Shown here: one piece after another, positions 26,567 to 38,318 of the stretch | Layout of the letters: each line of letters begins with the position of its first letter | Position numbering within the stretch: position 1 is the first letter of the stretch | Assembly: GCA_035578175.1 (NCBI GenBank) | Contig: JAQMRL010000003.1 | Span: 60,930,672-60,994,671, forward strand | DNA: 64,000 bases | Direction of reading: 5' to 3' | DNA from: Catonia carolina | Taxonomy: Eukaryota > Arthropoda > Insecta > Hemiptera > Achilidae | Translations under genes and position numbers: made by a program | The notes under the pieces: model-generated | What the model saw: only the letters and a program-made list of their open reading frames with translations | Database searches by the model: none | Told to the model about the DNA's origin: nothing

Positions 26567-27516
26567 CGAGGTTCGGCTAAAAAAATAACCTGATTAATGC
26601 TATAAATATTTTTTTATTTTATTCCTTCACAACTTTGTCATTATCCCCTTCAATATACTCCTCTCCCCTATCCCTACACCATTCCATAAGGATTTTCCAC
26701 AGATCGAAGCAGTGTTGAAAGTCATTTTCTGTAAGCATGTTCATTAACAGTCGCTTTCTGTTTCACTGCACAACCGATTCAAATCTGGTTCCTTTAAGCA
26801 CCAGCTTTCACCTTCGGGAACAAAAAAATGTCACATGGAGCAAGGTCTGGTAGGGTGGATGCTCCAACAGAGCGATCCCAAGAGGGTGCTTGGCCAAATA
26901 CGTCTTGACATCCAGTGCAGTGTGGGGTGAAGCATTGTCATGACCACATTTTTTGGGACCACTTTAAAGCAAACTTTTTGCATGTTCAAATGCTCATGTA
27001 AAATCTGCCAAACCGATTCCTACAATCTTTGTAACTGCACGAATACTTAATCGACGGTCTTTTCTGATCACAAAGTGCCAGTTTTTTTCAATGTTTTCAT
27101 CTGTTGTCGACATTCAAGGTCGTCCTGGACGTGGGTCATCTTCAATCTCTTCTTGCCCCTCCTAAAACCGTTAAAACCATTCAAAATCCTGAGTAGGTAA
27201 AAAACATTCATCGCTGTTAACTTGTTTCAACAAAGTATGGGCTTCTGTAGCGGTCTTCCCAAATTCACCAAGAATTTTAAATGCCATGTTGTTCTTTCAA
27301 AACACTCAGCATTTTTTCAATGGATGGCAAATACACAATCAGACAAGCATGGCGACTAACGCCCAACTGAGCGACCACACGATTATACTATTGACAATTG
27401 ACTGGCAGACAATTACATGGCTGAAATGGAGAGGGAGGACGTCACTTGACTCAGCAATGTGGCACGCGTTGATTGTCCGTTATACATTCAGTCGTTATTT
27501 TTTTCGCCGCACCTCA
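26567..27516 (-). mobile_element. Mariner with internally deleted transposase, 950 bp
   Basis: Inverted ends (C/T)GAGGT(T/G)CGGC(T/G)AAAAAAATAAC, TA on each side (26565-26566, 27517-27518). Minus strand encodes the N-terminus (MAFKILGEFGKTATEAHTLL, FEWF, EIEDDPRPGRP, LSIRAVTKIVGIGLADF) and, after a deletion, the C-terminus (HDNASPHTALDVKTYL, HPPYQTLLHVTFF) with stops and frameshifts. The catalytic first Asp region is missing. Confidence 0.9.
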
Positions 27517-27812
27517 TACAACTCAAGTCTTGTCATAAAAACAATTCAAAATTCACAATGCCTTTTCTATTCACATATTCTCAAATTCCAAATTAAGTTA
27601 TACGTTCCATACTTTTATTAATTAATTTACACTGAAAATTTTAAATCAGTCACGAGTAAATCACATGACTAAATAAACTAACCTCACCAAATGTTGTTCT
27701 GATGTTGCTACAAATAAAAACCACACTCATTTTTAAAAAAATGCAATCTATTGGCAGAAAAATACATTAAAATACATTCAGCATCTGTTCCAGTTCAGAA
27801 ACATTACTAATA

Positions 27813-28207
27813 CGAGGTGGGGGTCCCCAAAAGAAACCGGAATTACTTTTCAAAAGTTATTTCTTTTCACTTTTATTACAAAACAACCTTATCCCCTTCA
27901 AAATGCTCTCCATTACAACTAATATATTTATCCCGCCGGTAATTCCACTGTTCGAAACAGTTTTCGTAGTCATCTTAAGAAATGGCTGACAGCTTTTCCC
28001 TCGTTTTTTTTCTTGACCACTTTAATGTTGTCAAATTAGTGTCCTTTAATGTCCCTTTTCATGCGTGGAAATAAGAAAAAGTCGCACAGAGCCAGGTCAG
28101 GCGAGTAGGTGCGTGGGGCAGCTGAGCCATGCCATTTTTAGTCAATTTAGTGAATAGCATTGCCGCCCACGGCAATGCTATTCCGGTTACTTCTGGGTAC
28201 CCCCTCA
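27813..28207 (-). mobile_element. Mariner-derived MITE, 395 bp
   Basis: Inverted ends CGAGGTGGGGGTCCCCAAAA / TGAGGGGGTACCCAGAAG, both running into (G)AAACCGGAAT or GTAACCGGAAT, with TA flanks (27811-27812, 28208-28209). Minus strand retains a transposase tail (LPHAPTRLTWLCATF, KGTLKDTN, FEQWNYRRDKYISCNGEHFE). A different mariner family from the element at 26567. Confidence 0.88.
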
Positions 28208-28674
28208 TATTATGACATTAAGTAACGCCATATAAAATGTAATATGCCATAAATAAAGTTCTCAGGAGTGAATCTTTCTCAAGAGTGTAATAACTTTTGA
28301 AATTGATTGGGTAGTGTCCGAGATTACATCAAACAAAGAAGCATTACTTCTTTTTAATATTAGCAGCGATATTCTATTTAAACCATAGTAAATTAGCCAT
28401 AGTAATATTACTAAAACTGTAGAAATCTTAAGTCTGCATCCATAGAAATTTTACAACGGACTTTGAATTTGAATGTACGGTACAAATGTTAAATATATGC
28501 TCTTAATATTAAAAAATTCATTAAATTTATTTGTGCGCAACACCCTTATTGCTGGTATTCAGGGTTACATTATAAAACTGTTTACTAATGATTTATTGAA
28601 ATAAAAACCCCAATAAAGAAAAAGTTATTTTCCTTGTTGGTCATTAACTTTTACCACAGCAACGATACGTGAAA

Positions 28675-28765
28675 TTTAGTGTGAAACACTCAGATAACTT
28701 TCTCTTGACAATGTAAATAATGAAGAACATAACGTAATTAGGCTATCTTTTTTCCTACATTTATA
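28675..28765 (-). repeat. Hairpin-ended repeat H, diverged end fragment
   Basis: GTGTGAAACACTCAGATAAC then TTTCTCTTGACAATG matches the terminal block of the repeat H copies at 50110 and 56231. Confidence 0.5.
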
Positions 28766-28931
28766 ACACAATATTCAGTTATTATCAGGTTATATTTTTC
28801 TCCTTCCACTGGTAATTCATACTAATATCAACAAAACTCCTGTTTCTACTACAAATTAATTTTATTTGCACAGTTGCAATTTGCATGTCAATGTGTAAGC
28901 TAGCATGAGAAGTTAAACGCTTAAAGTTTCA

Positions 28932-28964
28932 TTTGCCGTGAAGCGCAGCGAGTAGGTTGCTAGT
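28932..28964 (+). mobile_element. Helitron-type 3' terminus
   Basis: GCCGTGAAGCGCAGCGAG, then TAGGTTG and CTAG followed by T (28960-28964), like the end at 7995-8025. The 5' end was not found. Confidence 0.4.
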
Positions 28965-29029
28965 GTAATTTATACGTATTACATGTTTTACATAAAATAA
29001 TTTAATTCAGTTTTAAAAGTAAAACTTAC

Positions 29030-29179
29030 AACCGATCCAGGAACATTAACGGGTGTCGAAGTTGCACTATTATGAATAGGCGTACTGTCTGCATCCTCAC
29101 CATACATATCAGCCTGACCTGAAGGCGTATCCCAAACCTGCGAGTCTGAGGCACCACTGTCATCAGTTCCAGTTTGGTC
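29030..29179 (-). CDS. Exon 5: acidic Ser/Thr-rich linker
   Basis: 50 codons, phase 0 both ends, acceptor TTCTTACAG before 29179 and donor GTAAGT after 29030. The peptide is rich in D, S, T and G and has no domain I recognise. It joins the BTB part to the DNA-binding part. Because its length is a multiple of three and both ends are phase 0, it can be skipped without frame change. Confidence 0.88.
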
Positions 29180-30339
29180 CTGTAAGAATATAATGAAATC
29201 GAAAACTAAATCACAATAAAATTCAAGCATTAAGTATGCTATAAGAAAAACTGTTTTAAGTAACAGATTTTTGTTAAAAAATACAAGTTATCTTGGATAA
29301 TTATTTTACAGATTTTATCCATTTATTCTAAATATAACAAAAATACAGTAAACTTCACTAATTCACAATTTCTAAAATAATTCGGACTGTGGTTCTCAGT
29401 ACTGTAATTTACTGTTATATATTTTACAACCAAATAGGATCACTTAAGTTATTCTATTATACAAATCTCTTCGAAGGGATTGTTCTGGCCTTGCAGTCCT
29501 CTCAGTACTTCCTCATACATTCTGATCTTCATGCCCTTTCTGGTGTTAAAAAGCAGTTTCCTTCATTTTACCTTCTGTCAATAGCACAAATAAATTTCTG
29601 ATATCTGTGACTGCATAAAACTAAACATTTGAGCGTTTATCAAAACAAAACATGAAAAACAAGGACAGTATAATAAATAAATGGCATTTTAAACTTCCAA
29701 AAGGTAGTGCTACAAAAATTATCTGATATAAAAAAAGTTCAAGCAATAACTAAATATTTTCTGCCAACTTATAATGAATTGACCCTACATAAATACTGAA
29801 TACAGTTCAAAACATCTGATTACAGATTGAAAATAAACTCCTTTTCACAAACAAACTTTAAGATGTTAGGTTTTTCTTAAAAAAATAAATTATTCCACAG
29901 CTTCATCATTAAGGAATTGTGTATGGTTAACTATACTCTATTTCTTTTAAGATGAGAACTACTGTAAACAACATTTTACCAAGTAAGGTTGAATCTGTTG
30001 TGTCTATGCTATGTGTAACCGGATGGCTGGTGCCCATTGTCCGCTTTCATTTCTATATACTGTAAAACAATTCCAGTACTGTATATAGTAAATGCTGTTC
30101 TAGCAATCGAATCAGTCCATTGTTTAAATTTATTTATTTATTCCAATCTAATTGTTATGGACAATGCTACCATTCCGTAAGAAAGGAAAAGATTTCTAAT
30201 CGATCTTCTAAAAAAATTAAGATAATTGACAGGTTAAAAAGTAAAGGGGTACAGTGCAACAATGTTGAAAGTTGAACTTTTAAGCAAATTGAAATTAATT
30301 AAAACAAAATTTAATTTGTAAAAAGTAGATGAACTGACA

Positions 30340-30690
30340 GGCAAGCAACTGTACTGTACAGTGCTACGATTATCGCCGTATCACTGTAACCTGAATCATA
30401 TTGAGTTAGTGTGGCCTCAGGGTAAAGATTGCGTGGCTTCAAATAATAAGACATTTAAGCTCCAAGAAGTAAGGAAACTTTTGGAAATTGGGATTTCTAA
30501 AGTATCAGTGGATACGTGGAAAAACTGGGTAGCTCATGTGGAAAAGGAGGAGAAATGCATGTGAAATTTAGATTCTGTGAGCAAAGTTCAGGTAAAAAAA
30601 CTTGTAAATTTGGAATATGATTAAAGTAGTGACAATGAGAATGATGTGTCATCTGATGAAGTTTTATCGGGTATAGAAGAATTAAAATAA
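30340..30690 (+). pseudogene. IS630/Tc1-like transposase C-terminal remnant
   Basis: From 30361 it reads VLRLSPYHCNLNHIELVWPQ, then KDCVASNNKTFKLQEVRKLL, W.NWVAHVEKEE, ending (after stops) SSDNENDVSSDEVLSGIEEL. L.PYHC.LNPIELVW is the C-terminal DDE segment of a transposase family common in aphids and other insects, and the Ser/Asp-rich tail ending GIEEL also fits. The N-terminus is absent here. No inverted ends identified. Confidence 0.75.
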
Positions 30691-30956
30691 AGTAACCTGT
30701 TACAGTACTTCGGTAACAATTAACAACCTAAGCCTATTTACAAATAAATTTTTATAATAATAATATAATTTTAGTAATAAGAATGTAAATTAATTATTAC
30801 AAAATCAACAATTGTAAATTTCCTATAGAACAAACGTGAACTTTTTCGGAGTGATTCCACTACGTAATATTTTTCTATAAAAACTGTTTTGACCCGGTCT
30901 CAACTTAGCTGACATGAGGTATAGTAAGGTAGTAAATAAAGGAAAAATTTACTTAC

Positions 30957-31319
30957 ATTGTAATCACTTCTAGAAGAAACATTTCCGACAACATTCGTTA
31001 CTTTTGGAGAGAAATGTTGTTCGTTCTGAAGAGACTTTGGAGTATTGTAATGTGATTCAGCAGCAGGATGAGGTTTCGTACTATAATGTTCAAGCGTATG
31101 TTGATTACTGTGTGGCGTAGAATGCTGTGAATGTGGAGTGGGTGGTTTTAATTTTTTTGGAGGGGGTGGTTCAGAATCAGAGTCCATATCATCAGTCATA
31201 GCACCGCCACCGCCTTCTACACTTCTCCAACTACCTTCACCTTCCGATCTCCAAGAGACTTCAGCCAGACCTTTAATTCGTAATTCTTCTGCAGTTTTCA
31301 ACAACGATGATAAGTGCGA
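30957..31319 (-). CDS. Exon 4: end of BTB domain and Pro/Ser/His-rich linker
   Basis: 121 codons, phase 0 both ends. The acceptor reads TACTTTCAG just before TCG at 31319, and the donor is GTAAGTAA after 30957. The first 21 residues (SHLSSLLKTAEELRIKGLAE, then V) are the final BTB helices. Then come a Gly/Glu stretch, an acidic run (DDMDSDSE), a PPPPKKLKPP patch near residues 299-308 that could act in nuclear import, and a His/Ser/Pro/Gln-rich region without recognisable fold. Confidence 0.94.
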
Positions 31320-31929
31320 CTGAAAGTAAAACATGTTTTAAGATCATCAGAATATTCGGTCCAATGAACAGATTTTTATATCTATAAATTACCCAACTTT
31401 ATCGCAACAGTAAATATTCAGGCAGTGTCAAAATATTTTACCCACAACAGCCGATTTTAAAGTTCAGAGAAGTATAAAATTAAAAGTATGGTCCCAGGTT
31501 AGATTCCCAGACAAGTATGACATTTTTTAATCTGAATATCACCTCATATCACTAGCAAACAACCCAAGACTTATGAAGGCATGCATCATCACTCAAGATA
31601 AGCCAATATAATAAGCAGGGAAAGAGAAATCTCAAAAATTTGTTTTAAACTAATCAGAACACTAACACAGATTGGAAAACGATTAAAAATTATTTACAGT
31701 GAAAGAAGAGAGTTTATTAACAATAATTTATAAAAATTTTGGCAGATTCTGATAATGACAGTACAAGTACAAGTACTTTTCAGATTCAGGTATTATTCTA
31801 CGTAATCTTCAGCGGCTTTTGAAAGTAACAAAAACCAATAAAATTGTAGGTCAGCGTTTATCTACACCCTGAGAAATGAGTGGAGTGGAGTGTCTATTAA
31901 GAAAGTTAAGAATTTTGTTGAACAGTACT

Positions 31930-32035
31930 AGCATACTCGCTCCCTTTAGGAAATCGACTGCAGTCTCCACTCAGCCACACCATGCTTTCCCTGCTAACTT
32001 CAAAAAGTTTTCCATGTACTACGCTGGCACTTGAA
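31930..32035. repeat. Repeat D, copy 1
   Basis: GACTGCAGTCTCCACTC followed by a CA(C/T)-rich stretch, TTTC and CTTCA blocks matches 42815-42915. Class unknown. Confidence 0.5.
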
Positions 32036-32415
32036 TTTATTTATCAGACTCATAAGTCGGGGTTAATGAAGTGAAGGAAAAATTTGAAGCAGGAATAAAA
32101 ATTCAAGGAGAAATAATAAAAAAGCTGATATTCATTGATATCATAGTATAAGCCAAGACAAAGAAAGATCTAGAGTATATCTTAAATGGAATAGATGAGA
32201 ACATGAGAAAGGACATAGATAGAACATGAGAATAGATGAGAACATGAGAACTTCATGAAATTAATAAGAACAAAACGAAAGTGTTGTGTAGCAGCCCGTG
32301 CGGTTTAGAAGAGATGGGAAATTTAAAAACAAGCAACAAAACATACGGGAAATTCTGGTTTCTAGGGAGTAAAATAACAAAGGTTGGTAGAAGCACAAGT
32401 AACATCAAAAGTAGG

Positions 32416-33113
32416 TGTTAAGGCACGTTTCTTGCTGTAATGTATTCAGATTCCCGCTACCTCGCATTTCAAATTTCCTAAGTAAAATAGTTCCTGTGAC
32501 CTCATTGCATACGTCATTCTTCCTACCCCTACCACTGCTCTATTACTTCCGTCTTCCCCAAACTCTGCACTTGTAACTTAACAGTCGAAGCAACAAGTCT
32601 ATGCACTCTCGTCGTGGTCATAAATGGCGTTTTATGGCCTTTCTTTGTGATGAAAGCCAGGCGTTGGCATTCATTTCGTTTCGATCTCTGCATGAGAACT
32701 CTTATTGTGCTCTTTTCATTTGTGGATTGTGAATTTATAACTGTTTAATTTGCAAATTATGTTCAGTGAGTTTCAATCTACCAACACGTGTTATTGCAAA
32801 ACTAATCAAGGCTTAATCAAGGTAAGTGCAGATATTTGTTGTATTTTCTGTTATTTATAAGTGCAATTCCTGTAATTTCATGTCCCCAATTTCATTCTAT
32901 TGTTCATTATGCAAGTCGTTCTTAATCGCCTTAAACTGCCAATTACAACCAATCAATCGTTTAGTTGTGATTGCCAACTATCTTATCAAGGCAATCTGGT
33001 TCTCCGGAAACAATCGTTTTATTTGCCATTTCGCTAAATTCAATAATCATTCGTCGTGGGTAATTTTTCATTGTCTTAAAATCCAAGGTATCCCTCGCAT
33101 AGGAACCTTAACA
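32416..33113 (+). repeat. 5' LTR of BEL/Pao element
   Basis: 698 bp, begins TGTTAAGGCACG and ends GGAACCTTAACA, so the termini are short inverted repeats (TGTTAAGG/CCTTAACA). Matches 37294-37991 except for one base seen. Internal open frames are incidental. Confidence 0.96.
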
Positions 33114-33115
33114 TT

Positions 33116-33133
33116 TGGTCCATCGCGGGCAGG
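33116..33133 (+). other. Candidate primer binding site
   Basis: TGGTCCATCGCGGGCAGG starts two bases after the 5' LTR. TGG at the start is complementary to a tRNA CCA end, as expected for a minus-strand primer site. I could not assign the tRNA. Confidence 0.6.
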
Positions 33134-33597
33134 ATATTTATCAGCATCTCGTGGATACAGTCAGCTATATTTCTTTATTATCTTGTTAAAAATCGTCATT
33201 ACATGTTATGTAATTGTTACCATTGTGCGTTATATTCTTTTGTTCGTTAACACGGCTAATTTCAACTGTTGTGCAAACCGCTAGACAGGAAGCGAGGGCG
33301 CAAACCACGCTATCTCTGTGACGTCAGACGCTTCGTTCACTCTCTCATAGTGCAGATCAGACCGCCATTGTGAATCAAATCCACTTTGGACACATTTAAA
33401 CTCAGTCTGCGCAGATTCTATTTCATAAGTTTACGCCCATTCTCTCCCAGTTCGTTTCACTCTCTCAAACTGGTTCAGCGCTGTGCATCATCGTCTGCAT
33501 TCCCTCTCTGTGTTATCGTCTGCACGTTGACCTACTCTCAGTCAGCTGATTATTGTTTACATTTTCAACTATACGTTAAATTATTATCTCTTTCAAC

Positions 33598-36500
33598 ATG
33601 GATGATTTACAATTATTGATGCGTAAACGTGAAGTTATCACCAACCACTTAACTCGTTTCGATAATTTTCTTAAAACTAATGCTGAAATTACACAAATTA
33701 AATTACGATTAGACAAATTTTCCGACGTATGGTCCGATTTTGAACAAATTCAAACCAAGATCGAACTTTAACAACCAAACGTTGATTTCGAAACCGAACG
33801 CAATGCTTTTGAAAATAAATACTTTGAATTAATCGGCAAAGCTCAAGAATTGGTTCAGTCGTTGGATTATACCGTTATCATTCCAAATCAAACTAAACAC
33901 AATACCACACCATTAGTTCAGTTACCCCGTATTCGAATCCCGACCTTCGATGGCGATATTACTAAATTTCAAAACTTTGACAGTCTGTTTCGCGACCTAA
34001 TTCATAACAATAATGAATTATCACCTGTGCAAAAATTACATTACCTGCGTTGTTCTTTAATTAACGAACCGTTGCAATTAATTGAACATTTGCCGCTATC
34101 CGCTGATAATTACGTATTAGCTTACAATTTAATAACCGATCGCTACTCTAATGCAAGGCGAATTGCTAATGTGCATTTAACACAAATCTTCAATTTCATT
34201 AAGGCTGAAAAACGTAATTATCAGTCATTAAAACATTTTTTAAACATTCACGAGTCTTCTATTGGCGCGCTACGCCTTTTAGACATCAATCTGCTTGAAT
34301 ATTTACTGTTCGAAATTACTTACTCTAACCTAGACCCGATCACCAAGCAAGCGTTTGAGGATCAAAATACCGCTTCTAAGGTGCCGTCCTATGGCGATTT
34401 AATCTGCTTCGTTACCTCTAAAATGCATTCGTACGAGTTACTTAACTCTTCTCAACCTGTAAATAAAGCACAAGACATTGGCACTACTATTTCAAATGGC
34501 GCTCAACCGAATCTCGTCAAACCGACTGTTCATAAACCGATCTTTCATATAAATAATTCGTCACCTAACTTACCTAGGCGTCAACATTCATTTTTAGTAG
34601 GCAATTCAAGTTCTAGTAATGAGGCTGTAAATAAATGTCATTTTTGTAGTTCATCTGAACACAATGTATTCAATTGTACAGAGTTTCTCGATATGCCCGT
34701 TAATACGCGACAGGAGGCAATTTTTCAAATGCATAAATGCTTCGACTGTTTGGGTAAACATGCAAGGCGTGACTGCAAATCTAATAAAACTTGTCGTGTG
34801 TGTAACTCAGCTAACCACCACACGCTGTTACATTCATCAGATAATAATCAGAATTCAATTTCGCCATCCACCAACTCTGACAGTGTGCATTCATTTTTTG
34901 TTAAATCGAACTCGCTTAAATGTCTTTCGTGCGAATCCAACTTTCACTCAATTCAAAACTGCAGTGAATTTCTTTCACAAACCGTCGATAACCGCTACAA
35001 AATTATTTCTCGGCTTAAACTGTGTTTCGCTTGCTTCGGCAGTCACGACCGTCGTAACTGCAAATCGACTAAACATTGTCGTATCTGTCAGGCAAGATCT
35101 CATAATACGTTATTACATTTTGACCGTAACACTCAACAATCGAATTCGTCTAATGCTTCCGTTGTTAACCCGCATAATTCGCAAACCGCTACTTTGTCTC
35201 ATCTCGTCGAACACCCGGTCAACAATTCACAGTCTACCGGGTGTCTGCTTGCTAATTCTTTGCCGTCGATTCAGGCTACTACTCTCGCAACTCCGCCAAT
35301 TGATTCCTGCGCTACCTGCTCTACTAATATGCCGGTAACTACTAAAAATTCGTCTTCGTCAATTATTGCTGAAAAACCTACCGATTATGCTCTTTCTTGT
35401 CGCCTTGATGGACAAACCGCGCTGTTAGGCACCGCGATTGTTCATGCTGTTAATTCTTCCGGTAAAGCTGTTCAACTTCGCGCTGTGATTGACAATGGTG
35501 CTCAATCCAGCATTCTAACCTATAACGCCGCTCGTAATCTTCAACTCGACATAGCACCCACTACTAAGCGCTTACAAGGCATTTCATCTGAAGTTACATC
35601 CGTCAAAGGCACCACTAACGTTACAATTCTGTCGCCGAAAAATTCAGATTTTCGTTTACCGCTTCAGGCTACAGTTATTCAAAAAATAACAGACCGGCTT
35701 CCTGCTACTCGAATTCATAAATCCGTTGGTGAACAGTTTCCTAAACATCTGCTAGCCGACTTTCGTTTTCGTAGCCCCAATCCAGTAGATCTACTGCTTG
35801 GCGCTGATTGCTTTTCAGAAATACTAGATTTCAGTAAAACTCCTTCAATAAGAGGCGCTCCATCCGCTTTGTTGACTGCATTTGGTTATGTGGTGTTAGG
35901 CAAATTACCCGACATCCAACCACTTAATCCTTTAATAAATAACGCTTCGTTTTTAACAACTGCTCTCTCGAATAATGCTAAATTCTCGTCGCTTGCTACT
36001 GCTGTTGATGCCTCACCGCCTATTGTTGAAAACCGAATGTCAAACACAAATTCGATTTCGCCTCAAACTCTCGCCGTTAATCATCAAACTCTTGTTCCTG
36101 CTAATTCAAAAATTGAGCTCGATGTTACTTTAAACCCCGAGATCAATAAATCTATCGTTTCTACTGTTCACTCGCCTACTTGCTTATTCGTTTCGCCCAA
36201 ATCCGACAACAATTTGGATCACGCTACTGTTTTAACTAATCACGTTTCTTCGGCTTCAAATCGATTCGCTGCTCCATCCGAAATCACCGCTGTTGATTCT
36301 CGTCTCGCTTCGTCTTCCGACTGCGCCAGTCTCTCGACCGATCTTGCTGCTGTTACTCCGTCAAGTCGTCGCTTCAATTCTACGTTGAAGGCTTCCACTG
36401 AGTTATCTCCAATTAATTCTTCGCCAAACTGCTTCGAGTCTTCAGGCATCGCAGACACTTCGCCAATAAAACCTGCTACTCTCGTCTTAGCCGATTCTAC

Positions 36501-36909
36501 GGCTAACCAACCGACTTCGGATCATAACTTCTGGTCGTCTCCCGCACACTCTGTTGATAAACCGCTGCAAATTGATTCGCTGGAAGGTCATCGGCCCTCC
36601 TTAGTAGCTTCACGCTCTGCTAACGCTCTTCGCGCGCCTTATGTCCCTAATGGCGGGCGGCGCCCCAATCGTCGTAAACAGTATTCACAACCGGTGAATA
36701 ATTGTAATTCCAATTCTCGTCTTTCGTTTAACTCTTGGTGTAACCTTCGTACATCTCGCTCAGCACTCCAGCTTCAATCACGGATTCACTCTCAACAAGT
36801 TTGTGAATTTCGCCGTACCGCAATTCAAGATTCTCGTCATAATTGTTCGCCTACTCGTCACTTTGCTTCGCAACCCGCGTACCAGTTAGCTTTGCCTTTG
36901 GGCAACTAA
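33598..36909 (+). pseudogene. Gag-protease frame of BEL/Pao element, one internal stop
   Basis: An ATG at 33598 opens a frame that meets TAA at 33769-33771 (codon 58), then runs open to 36909, about 1,103 codons in all. Seen in order (numbering from 33850): BEL-type Gag core with PRIRIPTFDGD near residue 26; two copies of a Cys/His module near 262-330 and 358-425; retropepsin-like motif VIDNGAQSSILT around D548; DLLLGADCFSEIL and AFGYVVLGKL, typical of BEL protease ends; then roughly 300 residues rich in Ser/Thr/Asn/Pro. Reverse transcriptase should follow and does not. The protease reads DNG where DSG/DTG is usual. The stop looks like a single base change; programmed readthrough is an alternative. 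Confidence 0.9.
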
Positions 36910-37293
36910 CTCTTCTGTTTCACTTCGTTTCCCGCTTACTTCATCTACATTCGTTTTTCGTTTCTTCGTTTGTTTTCTTCGTATCTTCTTCTTCGCATCT
37001 GGTTGTCAGCCCTTGCTGTCAATCACATCAAGATCATTCCGTTTAATCGTTGGCTTCCGCGCAAGCCGTGGAAGATGTTCCGTTCGTCGATTGGCCGGTC
37101 AAACCCGCGCGTTTGTCACGCCACCTCAAGATGTGTCCGTTTCCTCGTTTCTTTCGCTTCTTCTACCTCTGGCTTCGATTCGTCGTTCTTCGTTTTCATG
37201 CTACGTTTTCCGCTCCCTGGTTGCTTCAGGGCGGGCGGCTTCGTTCTTCGCTGCGATACCTTAAATCGCTTACTTCGATTTAGGCAGGCGGTA
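36910..37293 (+). other. Non-coding tail of BEL element before 3' LTR
   Basis: Pyrimidine-rich, more GC-rich than the flanks, with several short overlapping frames but no RT, RNase H or integrase motif. A modest purine-rich stretch (AGGCAGGCGG) abuts the 3' LTR and may be the polypurine tract. Confidence 0.5.
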
Positions 37294-37991
37294 TGTTAAG
37301 GCACGTTTCTTGCTGTAATGTATTCAGATTCCCGCTACCTCGCATTTCAAATTTCCTAAGTAAAATAGTTCCTGTGACCTCATTGCATACGTCATTCTTC
37401 CTACCCCTACCACTGCTCTATTACTTCCGTCTTCCCCAAACTCTGCACTTGTAACTTAACAGTCGAAGCAACAAGTCTATGCACTCTCGTCGTGGTCATA
37501 AATGGCGTTTTATGGCCTTTCTTTGTGATGAAAGCCAGGCGTTGGCATTCATTTCGTTTCGATCTCTGCATGAGAACTCTTATTGTGCTCTTTTCATTTG
37601 TGGATTGTGAATTTATAACTGTTTAATTTGCAAATTATGTTCAGTGAGTTTCAATCTACCAACACGTGTTATTGCAAAACTAATCAAGGCTTAATCAAGG
37701 TAAGTGCAGATATTTGTTGTATTTTCTGTTATTTATAAGTGCAATTCCTGTAATTTCATGTCCCCAATTTCATTCTATTGTTCATTATGCAAGTCGTTCT
37801 TAATCGCCTTAAACTGCCCATTACAACCAATCAATCGTTTAGTTGTGATTGCCAACTATCTTATCAAGGCAATCTGGTTCTCCGGAAACAATCGTTTTAT
37901 TTGCCATTTCGCTAAATTCAATAATCATTCGTCGTGGGTAATTTTTCATTGTCTTAAAATCCAAGGTATCCCTCGCATAGGAACCTTAACA
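37294..37991 (+). repeat. 3' LTR of BEL/Pao element
   Basis: 698 bp, same ends as the 5' LTR and one base different (C at 37819). Followed directly by the GTAGG target duplication. Confidence 0.96.
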
Positions 37992-38318
37992 GTAGGACTG
38001 CTCAAAAGCTAAAAAAAAGCCTTAGAAATGAAAAATAGCTTACTGACTACAAACACTGACTTCCAGATTAGGAAAAAATTCTTAAAATAGTATATTTGGA
38101 GTGTAGTATTATACTGGAGTGAACCGTGGGTGATAGAGGCTGTAGAAAGGAAGAGGATAGAAGCTTTTGAAATCTGGTATTATAGGAAAGTGTTAAAGAT
38201 TAGGTAGATGGACAAAGTAAGTAATTTAGACGTTCAAAGATGAGTGGATGAAAAAAGAAGTATATTTAAGCATCTTACCAGAAGAAGAGATAGGCTAGTG
38301 GGGAATATCTTAAGACAT

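Larger units (their letters stand above)
32416..37991 (+). mobile_element. BEL/Pao LTR retrotransposon, Gag-protease only, intact LTRs
   Basis: Two 698-bp direct LTRs (TGTTAAGG...CCTTAACA) flank 4.2 kb and are bordered by the 5-bp duplication GTAGG (32411-32415 and 37992-37996). The LTRs differ at one base that I could find (A at 32941, C at 37819), so insertion was recent. The interior carries a BEL-type Gag with zinc knuckles and an aspartic protease. No reverse transcriptase, RNase H or integrase is present, and total length (5.6 kb) is well short of autonomous BEL elements. It lies in intron 3 of the BTB gene, in the opposite orientation, inside an older LINE. Mobilisation would need enzymes from another element. 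Confidence 0.95.

Noticed and set aside
31138..31323. Plus-strand frame opposite exon 4
   Set aside because: Shadow of the Pro/Gly-rich coding on the minus strand.
32826..33284. 152-codon frame in the 5' LTR, repeated in the 3' LTR (37704)
   Set aside because: It is LTR sequence; the two copies simply mirror each other.
33386..33619. Open frame in the BEL leader
   Set aside because: Lies between LTR/primer site and the Gag start, in another frame; no motif.
34664..35338. 224-codon frame within the Gag region
   Set aside because: Overlaps the recognised Gag frame in a different phase; no domain.
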